Positions 1-7,383 of a stretch of 64,000 nt of DNA are shown here, piece by piece (positions within the stretch are counted from its first letter, which is position 1; each line of letters opens with the position of its first letter). This stretch comes from Pengzhenrongella sicca (GTDB lineage Bacteria; Actinomycetota; Actinomycetes; Actinomycetales; Cellulomonadaceae). Location of the stretch: NCBI RefSeq assembly GCF_017569225.1, contig NZ_CP071868.1, positions 3,100,001-3,164,000 of the forward strand. The letters are read 5' to 3'. Both the position numbers and the translations under genes were made by a program. The notes beneath the pieces were generated by a model. It had not been told where the DNA came from. It saw only the letters and a list, made by a program, of their open reading frames with translations, and searched no databases.

Positions 1-1
1 C

Positions 2-583
2 TATCGCAGCGCCTACACCGTCCGCCCCGGCCGCCACCTTGTCGTCCCGCGATTCGAGCAGCGCGCGAGGCTCTTCGCGGCGCGCGGGTTCGAGGTCCGC
101 GCCCCCCGGCCGGCCGAGTGGGACGACCTCCTGGGCGACCTGTTCGGCCTGCTGGGCGAGCTGTACGCGGACTTCCCGACGTACCGGGCCATCTCGGCGC
201 AGACGTTCCGGGAGCTGTTCGCGCCGATGCGGCAGATCGCCGACTTCTCGGTGCTGCGCATGGCCTACCGCGACGGCCTACCGGTGGGGTTCCTCGTCGC
301 CTTCCCCGACTACGGGGTCGGCCTGGCGTCGGCGTCCCGGCCCCGGCAGCTGGCCACGCTGGCCCGCCATCGCTGGCGCAGCGATCGCTACGTCCTGCTC
401 TACCTCGGGGCGCGGCACCCCGGTCTCGGCTCCGCGCTGATGCACTCGTTCAGCCTGGAGATGGTCCGGCGCCGGGCCGCGGTGATCGGCGCCCTCTCCC
501 ACGTCACCAAGCCCACCGCCGGCTACGCCGCCGCGCAGGTCCGGGCGCGCAGCGACTACCTCCTGCTCCGCCGAGAGCTGTGA
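2..583 (+). CDS. GNAT-like acyltransferase, 5'-truncated by window edge
   Basis: The frame is open from base 2 to a TGA at 581-583, so only the C-terminal 193 residues are present. The visible protein has the alternating strand/helix pattern of a GNAT fold: a central part reading MAYRDGLPVGFLVAFPDY and a later 'LGARHPGLGSALMHSFSLEM' segment, which occupies the position of the acyl-CoA binding loop and helix. It ends with strands around ALSHVTKPTAGY. The family is an inference from pattern; substrate is unknown. It lies upstream of the lipid kinase gene on the same strand, 140 bases away, so co-transcription is possible but not shown. Confidence 0.6.
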   Translation, partial: YRSAYTVRPGRHLVVPRFEQRARLFAARGFEVRAPRPAEWDDLLGDLFGLLGELYADFPTYRAISAQTFRELFAPMRQIADFSVLRMAYRDGLPVGFLVAFPDYGVGLASASRPRQLATLARHRWRSDRYVLLYLGARHPGLGSALMHSFSLEMVRRRAAVIGALSHVTKPTAGYAAAQVRARSDYLLLRREL

Positions 584-723
584 TCCGGCGCCGGCAACCT
601 GCCCTCCTCGCCGCGATGGCGTCGCCTAAGTCGCCGCCGCGCGGTCGATCTGCCACCCTTGCCGAAGCCGACTGCGACACCCGCGCCGCGCCGCATGCAG
701 ACCGCTTGCTCCGGAGGAGGATC

Positions 724-1692
724 GTGAACGAGACCGTGACCGCGACGGATGCCGTGCCTGCCGAGACCAGCGCCGCCGGTGAGGCCGCGGGCGCACGTGG
801 CCCGCTCCCCACCGCGGTGATCGTCAACCCCGTGCGCGTCGACGACATCCCCGCCCGGCGGCGCGCGATCGAGTCCGAGCTCGCGGCGGCCGGCTGGCCC
901 GCGCCGCTCTGGCTGGAGACGACGGCGGACGAGCCCGGCGCGAGACAGGCCCGCGACGCGGTCGACGCCGGAGCCCAGGTCGTGTTCGTCTGCGGTGGCG
1001 ACGGCACCGTGCGGTCCTGCATCGAGGGGCTCGCCGGGACGGAGGTCGCGCTGGCTGTGCTGCCCGCGGGTACCGGCAACCTGCTGGCGACCAACTTCGG
1101 TGTACCGACCGACACCGCGGCGGCCGTGCGCCTGGCCACCCACGGCGGGCGCCGCCGGATCGACGTCGGCGACGCCGGCGGGCAGGGATTCGCCGTGATG
1201 GCCGGCATGGGCTTCGACGCGGCGCTCCTGGATGACGCCTCGACCAAGCTCAAGGCGGTGATCGGGGCGCCGGCCTACGTGCTCTCCGCCGTCAAGCACC
1301 TGCGGGACCGCCGGATGCACGTGCAGATCACCCTCGACGACGCCGCGCCGTTGCGCCGGCGGGCACGCACCGTCGTGATCGGCAACGTCGGCCGCCTGCA
1401 GGGCGGCGTCCGGCTGCTCGCCGACGCCGAGCCCGACAACGGCCAGCTCGAGGTCGCGATCCTCGCCCCCCACACGTGGCACCACTGGGTCACCCTCCTC
1501 TGGGGCGTGCTGCGCCGCCACCGAGACGTCGCGCACATGGAGATCCTGCGCGCCGCGCGCATCATCGTCACCAGCGACCGGGACCAGCCCCGCCAGCTCG
1601 ACGGCGACGTGATCGAACCCGGTCGCACGCTCACCCTCAGCGTGCGGCCCGGCGCCCTGGAGCTGTGCGTGCCGCGCCCCGACGGGGCCTGA
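724..1692 (+). CDS. diacylglycerol kinase family protein (YegS/LCB5-like lipid kinase)
   Basis: A 322-residue protein that would phosphorylate a lipid such as diacylglycerol using ATP at the inner face of the membrane. The nucleotide-binding signature GGDGTV is at residues 91-96 and PAGTGN at 114-119, both hallmarks of the DAGK catalytic domain; the C-terminal half has the two-lobed beta-rich pattern ending in 'RQLDGDVIEPG', which matches the usual GD/DGE motif near the end of these enzymes. The GTG start at 724 is chosen because GGAGGAGG lies at 714-721 just before it. The first 28 residues are low-complexity (Ala/Thr/Glu) and may be disordered. Exact lipid substrate cannot be told from sequence. 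Confidence 0.88.
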   Translation: MNETVTATDAVPAETSAAGEAAGARGPLPTAVIVNPVRVDDIPARRRAIESELAAAGWPAPLWLETTADEPGARQARDAVDAGAQVVFVCGGDGTVRSCIEGLAGTEVALAVLPAGTGNLLATNFGVPTDTAAAVRLATHGGRRRIDVGDAGGQGFAVMAGMGFDAALLDDASTKLKAVIGAPAYVLSAVKHLRDRRMHVQITLDDAAPLRRRARTVVIGNVGRLQGGVRLLADAEPDNGQLEVAILAPHTWHHWVTLLWGVLRRHRDVAHMEILRAARIIVTSDRDQPRQLDGDVIEPGRTLTLSVRPGALELCVPRPDGA

Positions 1693-1774
1693 CCGCCCCA
1701 CCGCCCGGCCCGGCCCGGAGGTCGTCCACCGAACCGCAGCGCGGCCGCGCCCCGGGTGCGGCAGGATCAGCTCC

Positions 1775-2449
1775 GTGCCCCTGGCGACCCGCGAGCTGGC
1801 GATGTTCCCCCTCGGCTCCGTGCTGCTCCCGGGGATGCCGCTGCCGCTGCGCGTCTTCGAGCCTCGCTACGTCGCGCTCTTGTCGACGGTGCTCGGCGAG
1901 CCGGACCGCGAGTTCGGGGTCGTGCTCATCGAACGCGGCTCCGAGGTGGGGGGCGGCGACGCCCGCTTCACCGTCGGCACTGTGGCCACCGTCGTGACGG
2001 TCGAGATCGGCGAGGGTTCGATCGTCCTCCTCGCGCGAGGCACCGACCGCTTCGAGGTGGTCGAGTGGCTCGCGGAGGACCCGTTCCCGCGGGCACGGGT
2101 CCGCGAGCTCGCACCTCTCGTCGTCGCACCGGACGGCCCCGGCGCGCTCGCATCGCTTGCCGCGGCGGAGCGGGTCGTGCGGGACACCCTCACGCGTCAC
2201 AGCGAGTTCGTCGAGCTGCCCTGGCCGGCCGACGTCCGACTGTCGGACGACCCGGTCGAGCGCCTGTGGCAGCTGGCCGGCATCGCACCGATCGGGCCGC
2301 TGGACCAGCAGGCACTGCTGCGATCGAGCACCACCGCGGAGCTGATCACGCGCCTGGTGGCGGAGACGCTCGCCGCAGGCGCTGCCCTCGCGGCCGGCTG
2401 GACCGACGACGCGGGCGATCTGGACGACCCTGACGAGGAGGCGACCTGA
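1775..2449 (+). CDS. LON peptidase substrate-binding domain protein
   Basis: A 224-residue protein made almost entirely of the Lon N-terminal (PUA-like plus helical) domain, without ATPase or protease domains. The diagnostic start is 'LAMFPLGSVLLPGMPLPLRVFEPRY', shared with Lon N-termini, followed by a beta barrel (residues about 30-110) and a helical part. Actinobacteria often carry such a stand-alone domain; its role is unknown, possibly substrate recognition. GTG at 1775 is the first start giving the intact motif. The end is acidic (DDPDEEAT). The convergent VOC gene begins 24 bases after its stop. Confidence 0.85.
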   Translation: MPLATRELAMFPLGSVLLPGMPLPLRVFEPRYVALLSTVLGEPDREFGVVLIERGSEVGGGDARFTVGTVATVVTVEIGEGSIVLLARGTDRFEVVEWLAEDPFPRARVRELAPLVVAPDGPGALASLAAAERVVRDTLTRHSEFVELPWPADVRLSDDPVERLWQLAGIAPIGPLDQQALLRSSTTAELITRLVAETLAAGAALAAGWTDDAGDLDDPDEEAT

Positions 2450-2473
2450 TCGCCCGCCCCTACGTCGGCGGTC

Positions 2474-3205
2474 TCATCGCGGGGTCCGGGTCGCACCGAC
2501 GGTGCGGACGCAGAACTCGTTGCCGTCGGGATCGGTCAGCTCCACGCGGGTCGCGCCGGCGCGGCCGCCGTCGGCCCGGTTCGCCCTCAGGGAGACGAGG
2601 CGGTCGACCTCCGCGTGCAGATCCTCCCCGGCCGGCGGAGCGAGATCGACGTGCCAGCGATTCCTCCCGGACTTCGGTCGCACGGGCGGACCGCCCCACG
2701 CGATCTTCGTCCCGCCACTCGGGGACTGGATCGCGGTCTCCTGATCCTGGTCCCAGACCAGCGGCCAGCCGAGCGCGTCGCGCCAGAAATACCCGACCTC
2801 CTGCGACCCGTCGCACGCCAGCTCGGCCAGGAACCCACAGTCGGCCAGGAAGGCGTTGCCCGGCTCGATCACGCAGAACTCGTTCCCCTCAGGATCGGCG
2901 AGCACCACGTGCCCCTCCTCCGGGCGCTGGCCGACGTCGAGGTGCCGGCCGCCGAGCGCGAGCGCCCGCGCCACCGTCGACTGCTGGTGCTCGAGGGAGT
3001 CGCTCGTCAGGTGCAGGTGAAGCTGATTCGGCCCGGACTTCGGCTCGGAGGTGGCCTCGAACTCGAGCCGGAATCCCGTGCTCTCGACGGGCAGGAGCGA
3101 CGAGCCGTCCGCGGCGAGTTCGCGGCCGAGCAGTCCAGCCCAGAACCGCGAGAGGAGCTCCGGGTCGATCGCGTCGAGGCAGAGGGCCGCCAGGTGCAGC
3201 GTCAT
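2474..3205 (-). CDS. tandem VOC (glyoxalase/bleomycin-resistance) domain protein
   Basis: A 243-residue protein with two VOC modules: one starting at LAALCLDAIDPELLSRFW and a second after about residue 120 (FLAELACDGSQEVGYFWRDAL). Both end in the usual 'DPEGNEFCV' or 'DPDGNEFCV' strand. Such proteins are often called glyoxalase-like or VOC family; several bind metals, but substrate is unknown. An upstream in-frame extension of 38 residues exists, but the ATG at 3205 places the first VOC strand at the N-terminus as is usual, so it is preferred. Divergent from the YCII gene. Confidence 0.85.
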   Translation of the reverse strand: MTLHLAALCLDAIDPELLSRFWAGLLGRELAADGSSLLPVESTGFRLEFEATSEPKSGPNQLHLHLTSDSLEHQQSTVARALALGGRHLDVGQRPEEGHVVLADPEGNEFCVIEPGNAFLADCGFLAELACDGSQEVGYFWRDALGWPLVWDQDQETAIQSPSGGTKIAWGGPPVRPKSGRNRWHVDLAPPAGEDLHAEVDRLVSLRANRADGGRAGATRVELTDPDGNEFCVRTVGATRTPR

Positions 3206-3442
3206 CGCCCAGCTCCGATCTGCAGTCGGGATCGCCGCGGACCGAGCGAGTGGACCGCGCCGAGAGACGAGGGCAACGCTAGGGCGCTGAAGCGTCGCGA
3301 GCCAATGGCTCCGCGGCATCGACAGCCGCTGCTGGCGTGGCGCTCGTATTCACGGGGCGACAGACTGTCGATCTGCGCTCGGCCCGTTCGTCGAAGGATC
3401 GAGTGGGCGCGCCCGGTGCCCTCCGGAACGAGGATGTGCAGC

Positions 3443-3811
3443 ATGGCGAAGTACCTGGTTCTCATCTACGGCGACGAGCAGGCATGGGACGGACGCACTC
3501 CCGACGAGCTGAGCGCGAACCACGCGGGGCACCGGTCGTTCGCGTCAGCGGCGGGCGCGCGGATCGTGGGCGGCGAGGAGCTCGAGGCGAGCTCGACGGC
3601 GACCACGCTGCGACGCGGGTCGAACGGTGGCCTGACGGTCACCGACGGACCCTTCCTCGAGACGAAGGAGGTGCTCGGCGGGTTCTACCTCCTGACGGCG
3701 GACGACCTGGACGAGGCGATCGCGCTCGCGCAGCGCCTGCCCGAGCTGTCCACCGCGCATAGCGCAGTCGAGGTCCGGCCCGTGGTCGAGCGCAGCATGT
3801 CGAGTTCCTGA
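3443..3811 (+). CDS. YCII-related (DGPF) protein
   Basis: A 122-residue single-domain YCII/DGPF protein. The characteristic start MAKYLVLIYGDEQ and the internal 'TVTDGPFLETKEVLGGFYLL' (the DGPF motif with the 'ETKE' and 'GGFYL' that follow) are clear. The family is related to muconolactone isomerase-like folds, but its reaction is unknown. The following sigma factor gene starts 3 bases after the stop. DGPF genes next to ECF42-type sigma factors are a well-known pairing, and the DGPF gene is usually a target of that sigma factor. Confidence 0.9.
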   Translation: MAKYLVLIYGDEQAWDGRTPDELSANHAGHRSFASAAGARIVGGEELEASSTATTLRRGSNGGLTVTDGPFLETKEVLGGFYLLTADDLDEAIALAQRLPELSTAHSAVEVRPVVERSMSSS

Positions 3812-3814
3812 GCC

Positions 3815-5074
3815 GTGGGCGGCTCGTCGGGTGACATCGGCGCTGCCGTCGCCGAGGCGCACCGTCGGGAGTGGGCGTGGGTGCTTGCCTCGACGGCGCG
3901 CCTCACGCGCGACCTCGGCCTGGCCGAGGACTGCACCCAGGAGGCGTTCGCCGAGGCCCTGCGAACCTGGCCGACCACCGGCGTTCCGGATCGGCCGGGA
4001 GCCTGGCTGACCACGGTGGCTCGCCACCGCGCGTTGGACGCCCTGCGACGGGAGGCGCTGTTTCGCAGGACGCTGCCTCGGCTGGTGATGGAGGACGTCG
4101 TCAGCGACCCCGGCGACACCGATCCCGCGCCCGACGTGGCCGACGACCGGCTTCGCCTGATCTTCACGTGCTGTCACCCAGCGTTGTCGAGGGAGGCGCA
4201 GGTCGCGCTCACCCTCCGCCTGCTGTGCGGCCTCTCCACGGCCGAGGTGGCTCGGGCCTTCCTGGTTCAGGAGTCGACGATGGCCGCTCGGATCACGCGC
4301 GCCAAGCGAAAGATCGCCACCGCCCGCATCCCCTACCGCATGCCGTCCGCCGATGAGCTCCCACGACGGGTCGGCGCCGCGCTCGACGTGCTTCACCTCG
4401 TCTTCACCACCGGCCACACGGCGCCGATGGGCGCGGACCTGGTTCGCAGCGACCTGACCGACAGCGCGCTGCGGCTAGCTCGACTGCTGCACCGCCTCCT
4501 GCCACAGGAGACCGAGGCAACCGCCCTCGTGGCACTGATGCTCCTGACCGACGCCCGCCGCGCGAGCCGCGTGTCTGCTTCGGGCGAGCTCGTCCTGCTC
4601 GCCGATCAGGACCGCAGCCGCTGGCACCGCGACGAGATCACCGAGGGCGTCAGCCTTCTCCTCGGCTTGCTGGAGCAACGGCCTCCCGGTCGCTACGCGG
4701 TGCAGGCCGCTCTCGCCGCGGTCCACGCCGAGGCTCCCACCTGGGAGTCGACCGACTGGGCGGAGGTGGTCGGGCTGTACGAGGTCCTGCGCGGAATCTG
4801 GCCGTCGCCCGTGGTGGAGCTCAACCGCGCCGTGGCAGTAGGCATGCGCGACGGACCCGTCGCGGGCCTCGCTGCGCTGGACCTCCTGCTCGACGAGCCG
4901 GCGCTCGCGAGCTACGGCTACCTCAGCGCTGCCCGAGGGGACCTCTTGCGCAGGCTAGAGCGATGGGACGACGCGGCGTCGTCGTACGAGGAGGCCTTGC
5001 TGCTCATCGACAACGACGTCGAGCGGGCGTTCCTGCTCCGACGGGTTGACGAAGTCCAGGCGCGACGATCCTGA
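3815..5074 (+). CDS. ECF42-type RNA polymerase sigma factor with C-terminal extension
   Basis: A 419-residue sigma-70 family factor, much longer than the 180-200 residues usual for ECF factors. Residues 1-80 hold region 2 (GLAEDCTQEAFAEAL, then TVARHRALDALRR); region 4 follows (LTLRLLCGLSTAEVARAFLV with the helix-turn-helix). The remaining 200 residues form a helical, TPR-like extension ending 'AASSYEEALLLIDNDVERAFLLRR', typical of the ECF42 group, which has no separate anti-sigma factor and uses the extension for control. GTG at 3815 is 3 bases after the DGPF gene, so the two form an operon. Confidence 0.9.
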   Translation: MGGSSGDIGAAVAEAHRREWAWVLASTARLTRDLGLAEDCTQEAFAEALRTWPTTGVPDRPGAWLTTVARHRALDALRREALFRRTLPRLVMEDVVSDPGDTDPAPDVADDRLRLIFTCCHPALSREAQVALTLRLLCGLSTAEVARAFLVQESTMAARITRAKRKIATARIPYRMPSADELPRRVGAALDVLHLVFTTGHTAPMGADLVRSDLTDSALRLARLLHRLLPQETEATALVALMLLTDARRASRVSASGELVLLADQDRSRWHRDEITEGVSLLLGLLEQRPPGRYAVQAALAAVHAEAPTWESTDWAEVVGLYEVLRGIWPSPVVELNRAVAVGMRDGPVAGLAALDLLLDEPALASYGYLSAARGDLLRRLERWDDAASSYEEALLLIDNDVERAFLLRRVDEVQARRS

Positions 5075-5082
5075 TCCTGAGT

Positions 5083-5367
5083 TCAGAAGGTGTTGTCCAG
5101 GATGAACTTGAACGGAGCCCAGACGGTGCTCCCGAGCACGCGCAACGTCGACCGTCCGGTAGCTCGTTCCCGCTGAGAGGCACCGATCGTCGCGAGAACC
5201 GCGCCCGCGACGAGACTGGCCACACCGAACCACATAGCCCACACCGGAACGGGCACGAAGAAGTCGACCAGCATGACCGGCAGCGCGACGATCACCATCA
5301 CGAACCCAGCGATGTTCCAACGGTTTGGGAACTCCGCCTGCGCGCGGCCGTTCTTCGACGATGCCAC
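5083..5367 (-). CDS. small membrane protein, unknown
   Basis: A protein of about 94 residues with two predicted membrane segments (IAGFVMVIVALPVMLVDFF and VWAMWFGVASLVAGAVLATI) and a basic, polar C-terminus. No family is recognised. The frame extends upstream to 5472, but that part would be translated from a dispersed inverted repeat (5440-5488), so the GTG at 5367 is preferred; no strong ribosome binding site is seen. Its stop lies 8 bases from the stop of the convergent sigma factor gene. Confidence 0.5.
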   Translation of the reverse strand: MASSKNGRAQAEFPNRWNIAGFVMVIVALPVMLVDFFVPVPVWAMWFGVASLVAGAVLATIGASQRERATGRSTLRVLGSTVWAPFKFILDNTF

Positions 5368-5439
5368 GATCGAGGAGCCTAGCGACTGCGCAGGGTCCTC
5401 GCGTGAGCTTCGCAGACCGTCCAGCCGCCGAATCAGGGC

Positions 5440-5488
5440 GAGTTGTGGTCGGGATGTGCGAGCCAGGCGCACCGATCCGAACCACGAC
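5440..5488. repeat. dispersed imperfect inverted repeat, copy A
   Basis: A roughly 49-base imperfect palindrome. The left arm begins GAGTTGTGGTCGGGATGTGC and the right arm ends CACCGATCCGAACCACGAC; the two can pair through most of their length around a short loop. Close relatives are at 7023-7071 and 15334-15386. All three lie between genes. This copy separates the TetR gene from the small membrane protein gene, both on the minus strand. Confidence 0.7.
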
Positions 5489-5515
5489 CCAGCATCTCCC
5501 CGCCAGCCGCGCGGC

Positions 5516-6253
5516 TCAGCCGTGGCTGAGGCCGATGAGGCCCTGCGCGATCGCCCTGAGCCCGAAGTCGTACTCCCGCCCGGTGTCGCGGGCCGCTGCG
5601 TAGGCCTCCCCCGCAGCCGTGCCTACGCGATGCGCGAGTGGGTAGTCGGCCGCGTCGGTGAGCTCGCCGAGGACCGGCGCCACGGTCGCCCACCAGTCGA
5701 GGTCGTCCTGCGACGCGTCCCCCGAGGTGCTTGCCAAGACGGCGGCGTTGACAGCGAACCCGGTGATGAGAGTCACCGCTTGGTCGAGCTCGACGTCGCC
5801 GACTCCGAGCGGCTGGACCGCTTCGAGCTGCCACTCGTAGAGCGCCCACGCATGGGGGCCGAGCCCGGGCCGCCGACCGCTCGCCTCGGCCAGCCACGGA
5901 TGGCGTCGGTGCACCCCGTAGACGACGCCCGCCACGGCTTCGAGTCGGGCACGCACGTCTAGTTCGTGCGGGGGCAGAACGATTCGGCCAAGCGTCTCGT
6001 CAACCATCAGCGCGACGAGCTGGTCGCGACTGGTGACGTAGGTGTAGACGGACATCGCGCTGATCCCGAGCCCGGCGGCCAGGGCCCGCATCGACACCCC
6101 GGCGAGCCCGCGCCGATCCGCGACGTCGATCGCCGCGGAGACGACCTCGTCGACGTCGAGCCGTTGGCTAGGTCCCGGCTTCGCGCGCTCCGCGCCGGGC
6201 CGCTCGTGACGCCACAGCAGGCGCAGCGTCGCCGCAATCTCCTCGGGCCCCAT
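5516..6253 (-). CDS. TetR family transcriptional regulator
   Basis: A 245-residue repressor. The N-terminal DNA-binding helix-turn-helix is at about residues 28-75 (DVADRRGLAGVSMRALAAGL followed by GISAMSVYTYVTSRDQL). The C-terminal ligand domain resembles the TetR-C class that has a WALYEWQLEA and 'LITGFAVNAAVL' pattern. The start ATG at 6253 is preferred over an upstream in-frame codon because the family begins shortly before the helix-turn-helix. It is divergent from the DUF5701 gene, and the space between them holds a strong dyad (6281-6333) likely bound by this protein. Ligand unknown. Confidence 0.88.
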   Translation of the reverse strand: MGPEEIAATLRLLWRHERPGAERAKPGPSQRLDVDEVVSAAIDVADRRGLAGVSMRALAAGLGISAMSVYTYVTSRDQLVALMVDETLGRIVLPPHELDVRARLEAVAGVVYGVHRRHPWLAEASGRRPGLGPHAWALYEWQLEAVQPLGVGDVELDQAVTLITGFAVNAAVLASTSGDASQDDLDWWATVAPVLGELTDAADYPLAHRVGTAAGEAYAAARDTGREYDFGLRAIAQGLIGLSHG

Positions 6254-6280
6254 CCTCACCCTCCTGCACGACAACGTTGA

Positions 6281-6333
6281 ACGGCGTACGGGAACAGAGT
6301 ACGGACGTCACTCGTTGCATGTCCGTACGCCGT
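6281..6333. promoter_or_regulatory. candidate TetR operator (11-bp inverted repeat)
   Basis: ACGGCGTACGG at 6281-6291 is repeated exactly inverted (CCGTACGCCGT) at 6323-6333. An inner pair GTACGGAC (6299-6306) and GTCCGTAC (6321-6328) is also inverted. Each outer arm is itself nearly dyadic around CGTACG, so this may be two operator copies. The location between the divergent TetR and DUF5701 genes suggests autoregulation and control of the neighbour. Confidence 0.65.
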
Positions 6334-6388
6334 ACAGAGATGAGCCTCATCGGCGCGGATCGCCTTCCGCTGACGAAAGTGAGTTGCC

Positions 6389-7009
6389 ATGATCCCCGCG
6401 CAGCTGAACCGCCTGCTGGATCTCGGGCTGGCCGACCTCGCAGGCATCAGCGAGTCGCAGCTCACCCGCCACGCCAATGCGCTGCCGGACGAGCCGGGCG
6501 CCGTGCTGGCGGTCCACCCCAGCCTCGCCACCGCCCGACAGCTCGCCCCGCTCGTAAGCCGCGCCCAGAAGCCGGGCTTCGTCGTCGGCGACCTGACGGA
6601 CCTCGAAGGGTTCGAACCCATCGCGGGCCTCGACATCCCCGACTCCCCGCTCTACCTCGTCCACGACATCGAGCGCGGCGACGACATGCGCAACTGGAGC
6701 CCCAACGAGGCCCTGCCAGCCATCACCGGAGCGGGACGCACCCCGCTGACCATCAGCGAAGGCATCAGCTGGCTACTCCAAAAGCCCGCGCTGCTCGAGC
6801 CGAACCACTGCTTCATGACCATCGGATCTCGCAAGCGCACGCCGAAGGGACTCGACGCTCGGACACCTGCGATCTGGATCAGCGGCGGCACCGGCCACGA
6901 CGGCAAGGAGAACTCGGGCGCGCCGAAGGTGGGCTGGTGCTGGGCTGGCAACCGGCACACCTGGCTCGGGTTCGCCTCCGCTCGCAACCGCAGCGCCGCC
7001 ACGCCCTAG
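6389..7009 (+). CDS. DUF5701 family protein
   Basis: A 206-residue soluble protein that I recognise as the DUF5701 type by its N-terminal helix pair and the 'PLYLVHDIERGDDMRNWSPN' and 'WCWAGNRHTWLGFASA' segments. No catalytic motif is known for the family and its role is not established. It is divergent from the TetR gene and therefore a likely target of it. Repeat copy B follows 13 bases after the stop. Confidence 0.75.
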   Translation: MIPAQLNRLLDLGLADLAGISESQLTRHANALPDEPGAVLAVHPSLATARQLAPLVSRAQKPGFVVGDLTDLEGFEPIAGLDIPDSPLYLVHDIERGDDMRNWSPNEALPAITGAGRTPLTISEGISWLLQKPALLEPNHCFMTIGSRKRTPKGLDARTPAIWISGGTGHDGKENSGAPKVGWCWAGNRHTWLGFASARNRSAATP

Positions 7010-7022
7010 CTCCGGTCACGGC

Positions 7023-7071
7023 GAGTTGTGGTCCGGATGTGCGCACGAGGGTCACCGATCCTGACCACAAC
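7023..7071. repeat. dispersed imperfect inverted repeat, copy B
   Basis: Begins GAGTTGTGGTCCGGATGTGC and ends CACCGATCCTGACCACAAC; arms pair over nearly all of their length. It lies between the converging ends of the DUF5701 gene and the small membrane protein gene, a position where a bidirectional terminator would be useful. Related to copies at 5440 and 15334. Confidence 0.75.
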
Positions 7072-7098
7072 CGAACCCGAGCCCGTCGCGCCGTGCGG

Positions 7099-7383
7099 CT
7101 AGCGTGACCGCGCCTCCCGGCGGGGAGCCTCCCGCTGGGAGTCGGCTCGCGCCTGATCGCTCGGTGTCGGGTGGATGCTGCGGGTCTGCGCCCGCCGACC
7201 CCGATCGCCGATCCAGCTGCCCGGGTAGACCTTGGGCAGCATCTTCGCCACGGCGAGGGCGCTGTACATGAGGGTGTTGATCGCCACGAACGCGGCCAGC
7301 ACGCCGAAGAGCCCCGAATGCACCACCGACTCGGGGAACAGCACGCCGGCGGGGACACCGATCGACGCAGCGAAGCTCATCAC
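7099..7383 (-). CDS. small membrane protein coupled to glycosyltransferase
   Basis: A 94-residue protein with one or two hydrophobic segments (GVLFPESVVHSGLFGVLAAF and VAINTLMYSALAVAKMLP) and a basic, low-complexity tail. Its ATG overlaps the glycosyltransferase stop (ATGA at 7380-7383), so the two are translated together. It may be a partner of the membrane glycosyltransferase, as small membrane subunits commonly accompany processive synthases, but no family is recognised. Confidence 0.6.
   Translation of the reverse strand: MMSFAASIGVPAGVLFPESVVHSGLFGVLAAFVAINTLMYSALAVAKMLPKVYPGSWIGDRGRRAQTRSIHPTPSDQARADSQREAPRREARSR

Noticed and set aside
504-1253. Long minus-strand frame opposite the lipid kinase
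   Set aside because: It is antisense to a gene with clear motifs and shows no domain; long antisense frames are common at this GC content.
5368-5472. N-terminal extension of the small membrane protein
   Set aside because: It would be translated partly from the dispersed inverted repeat.
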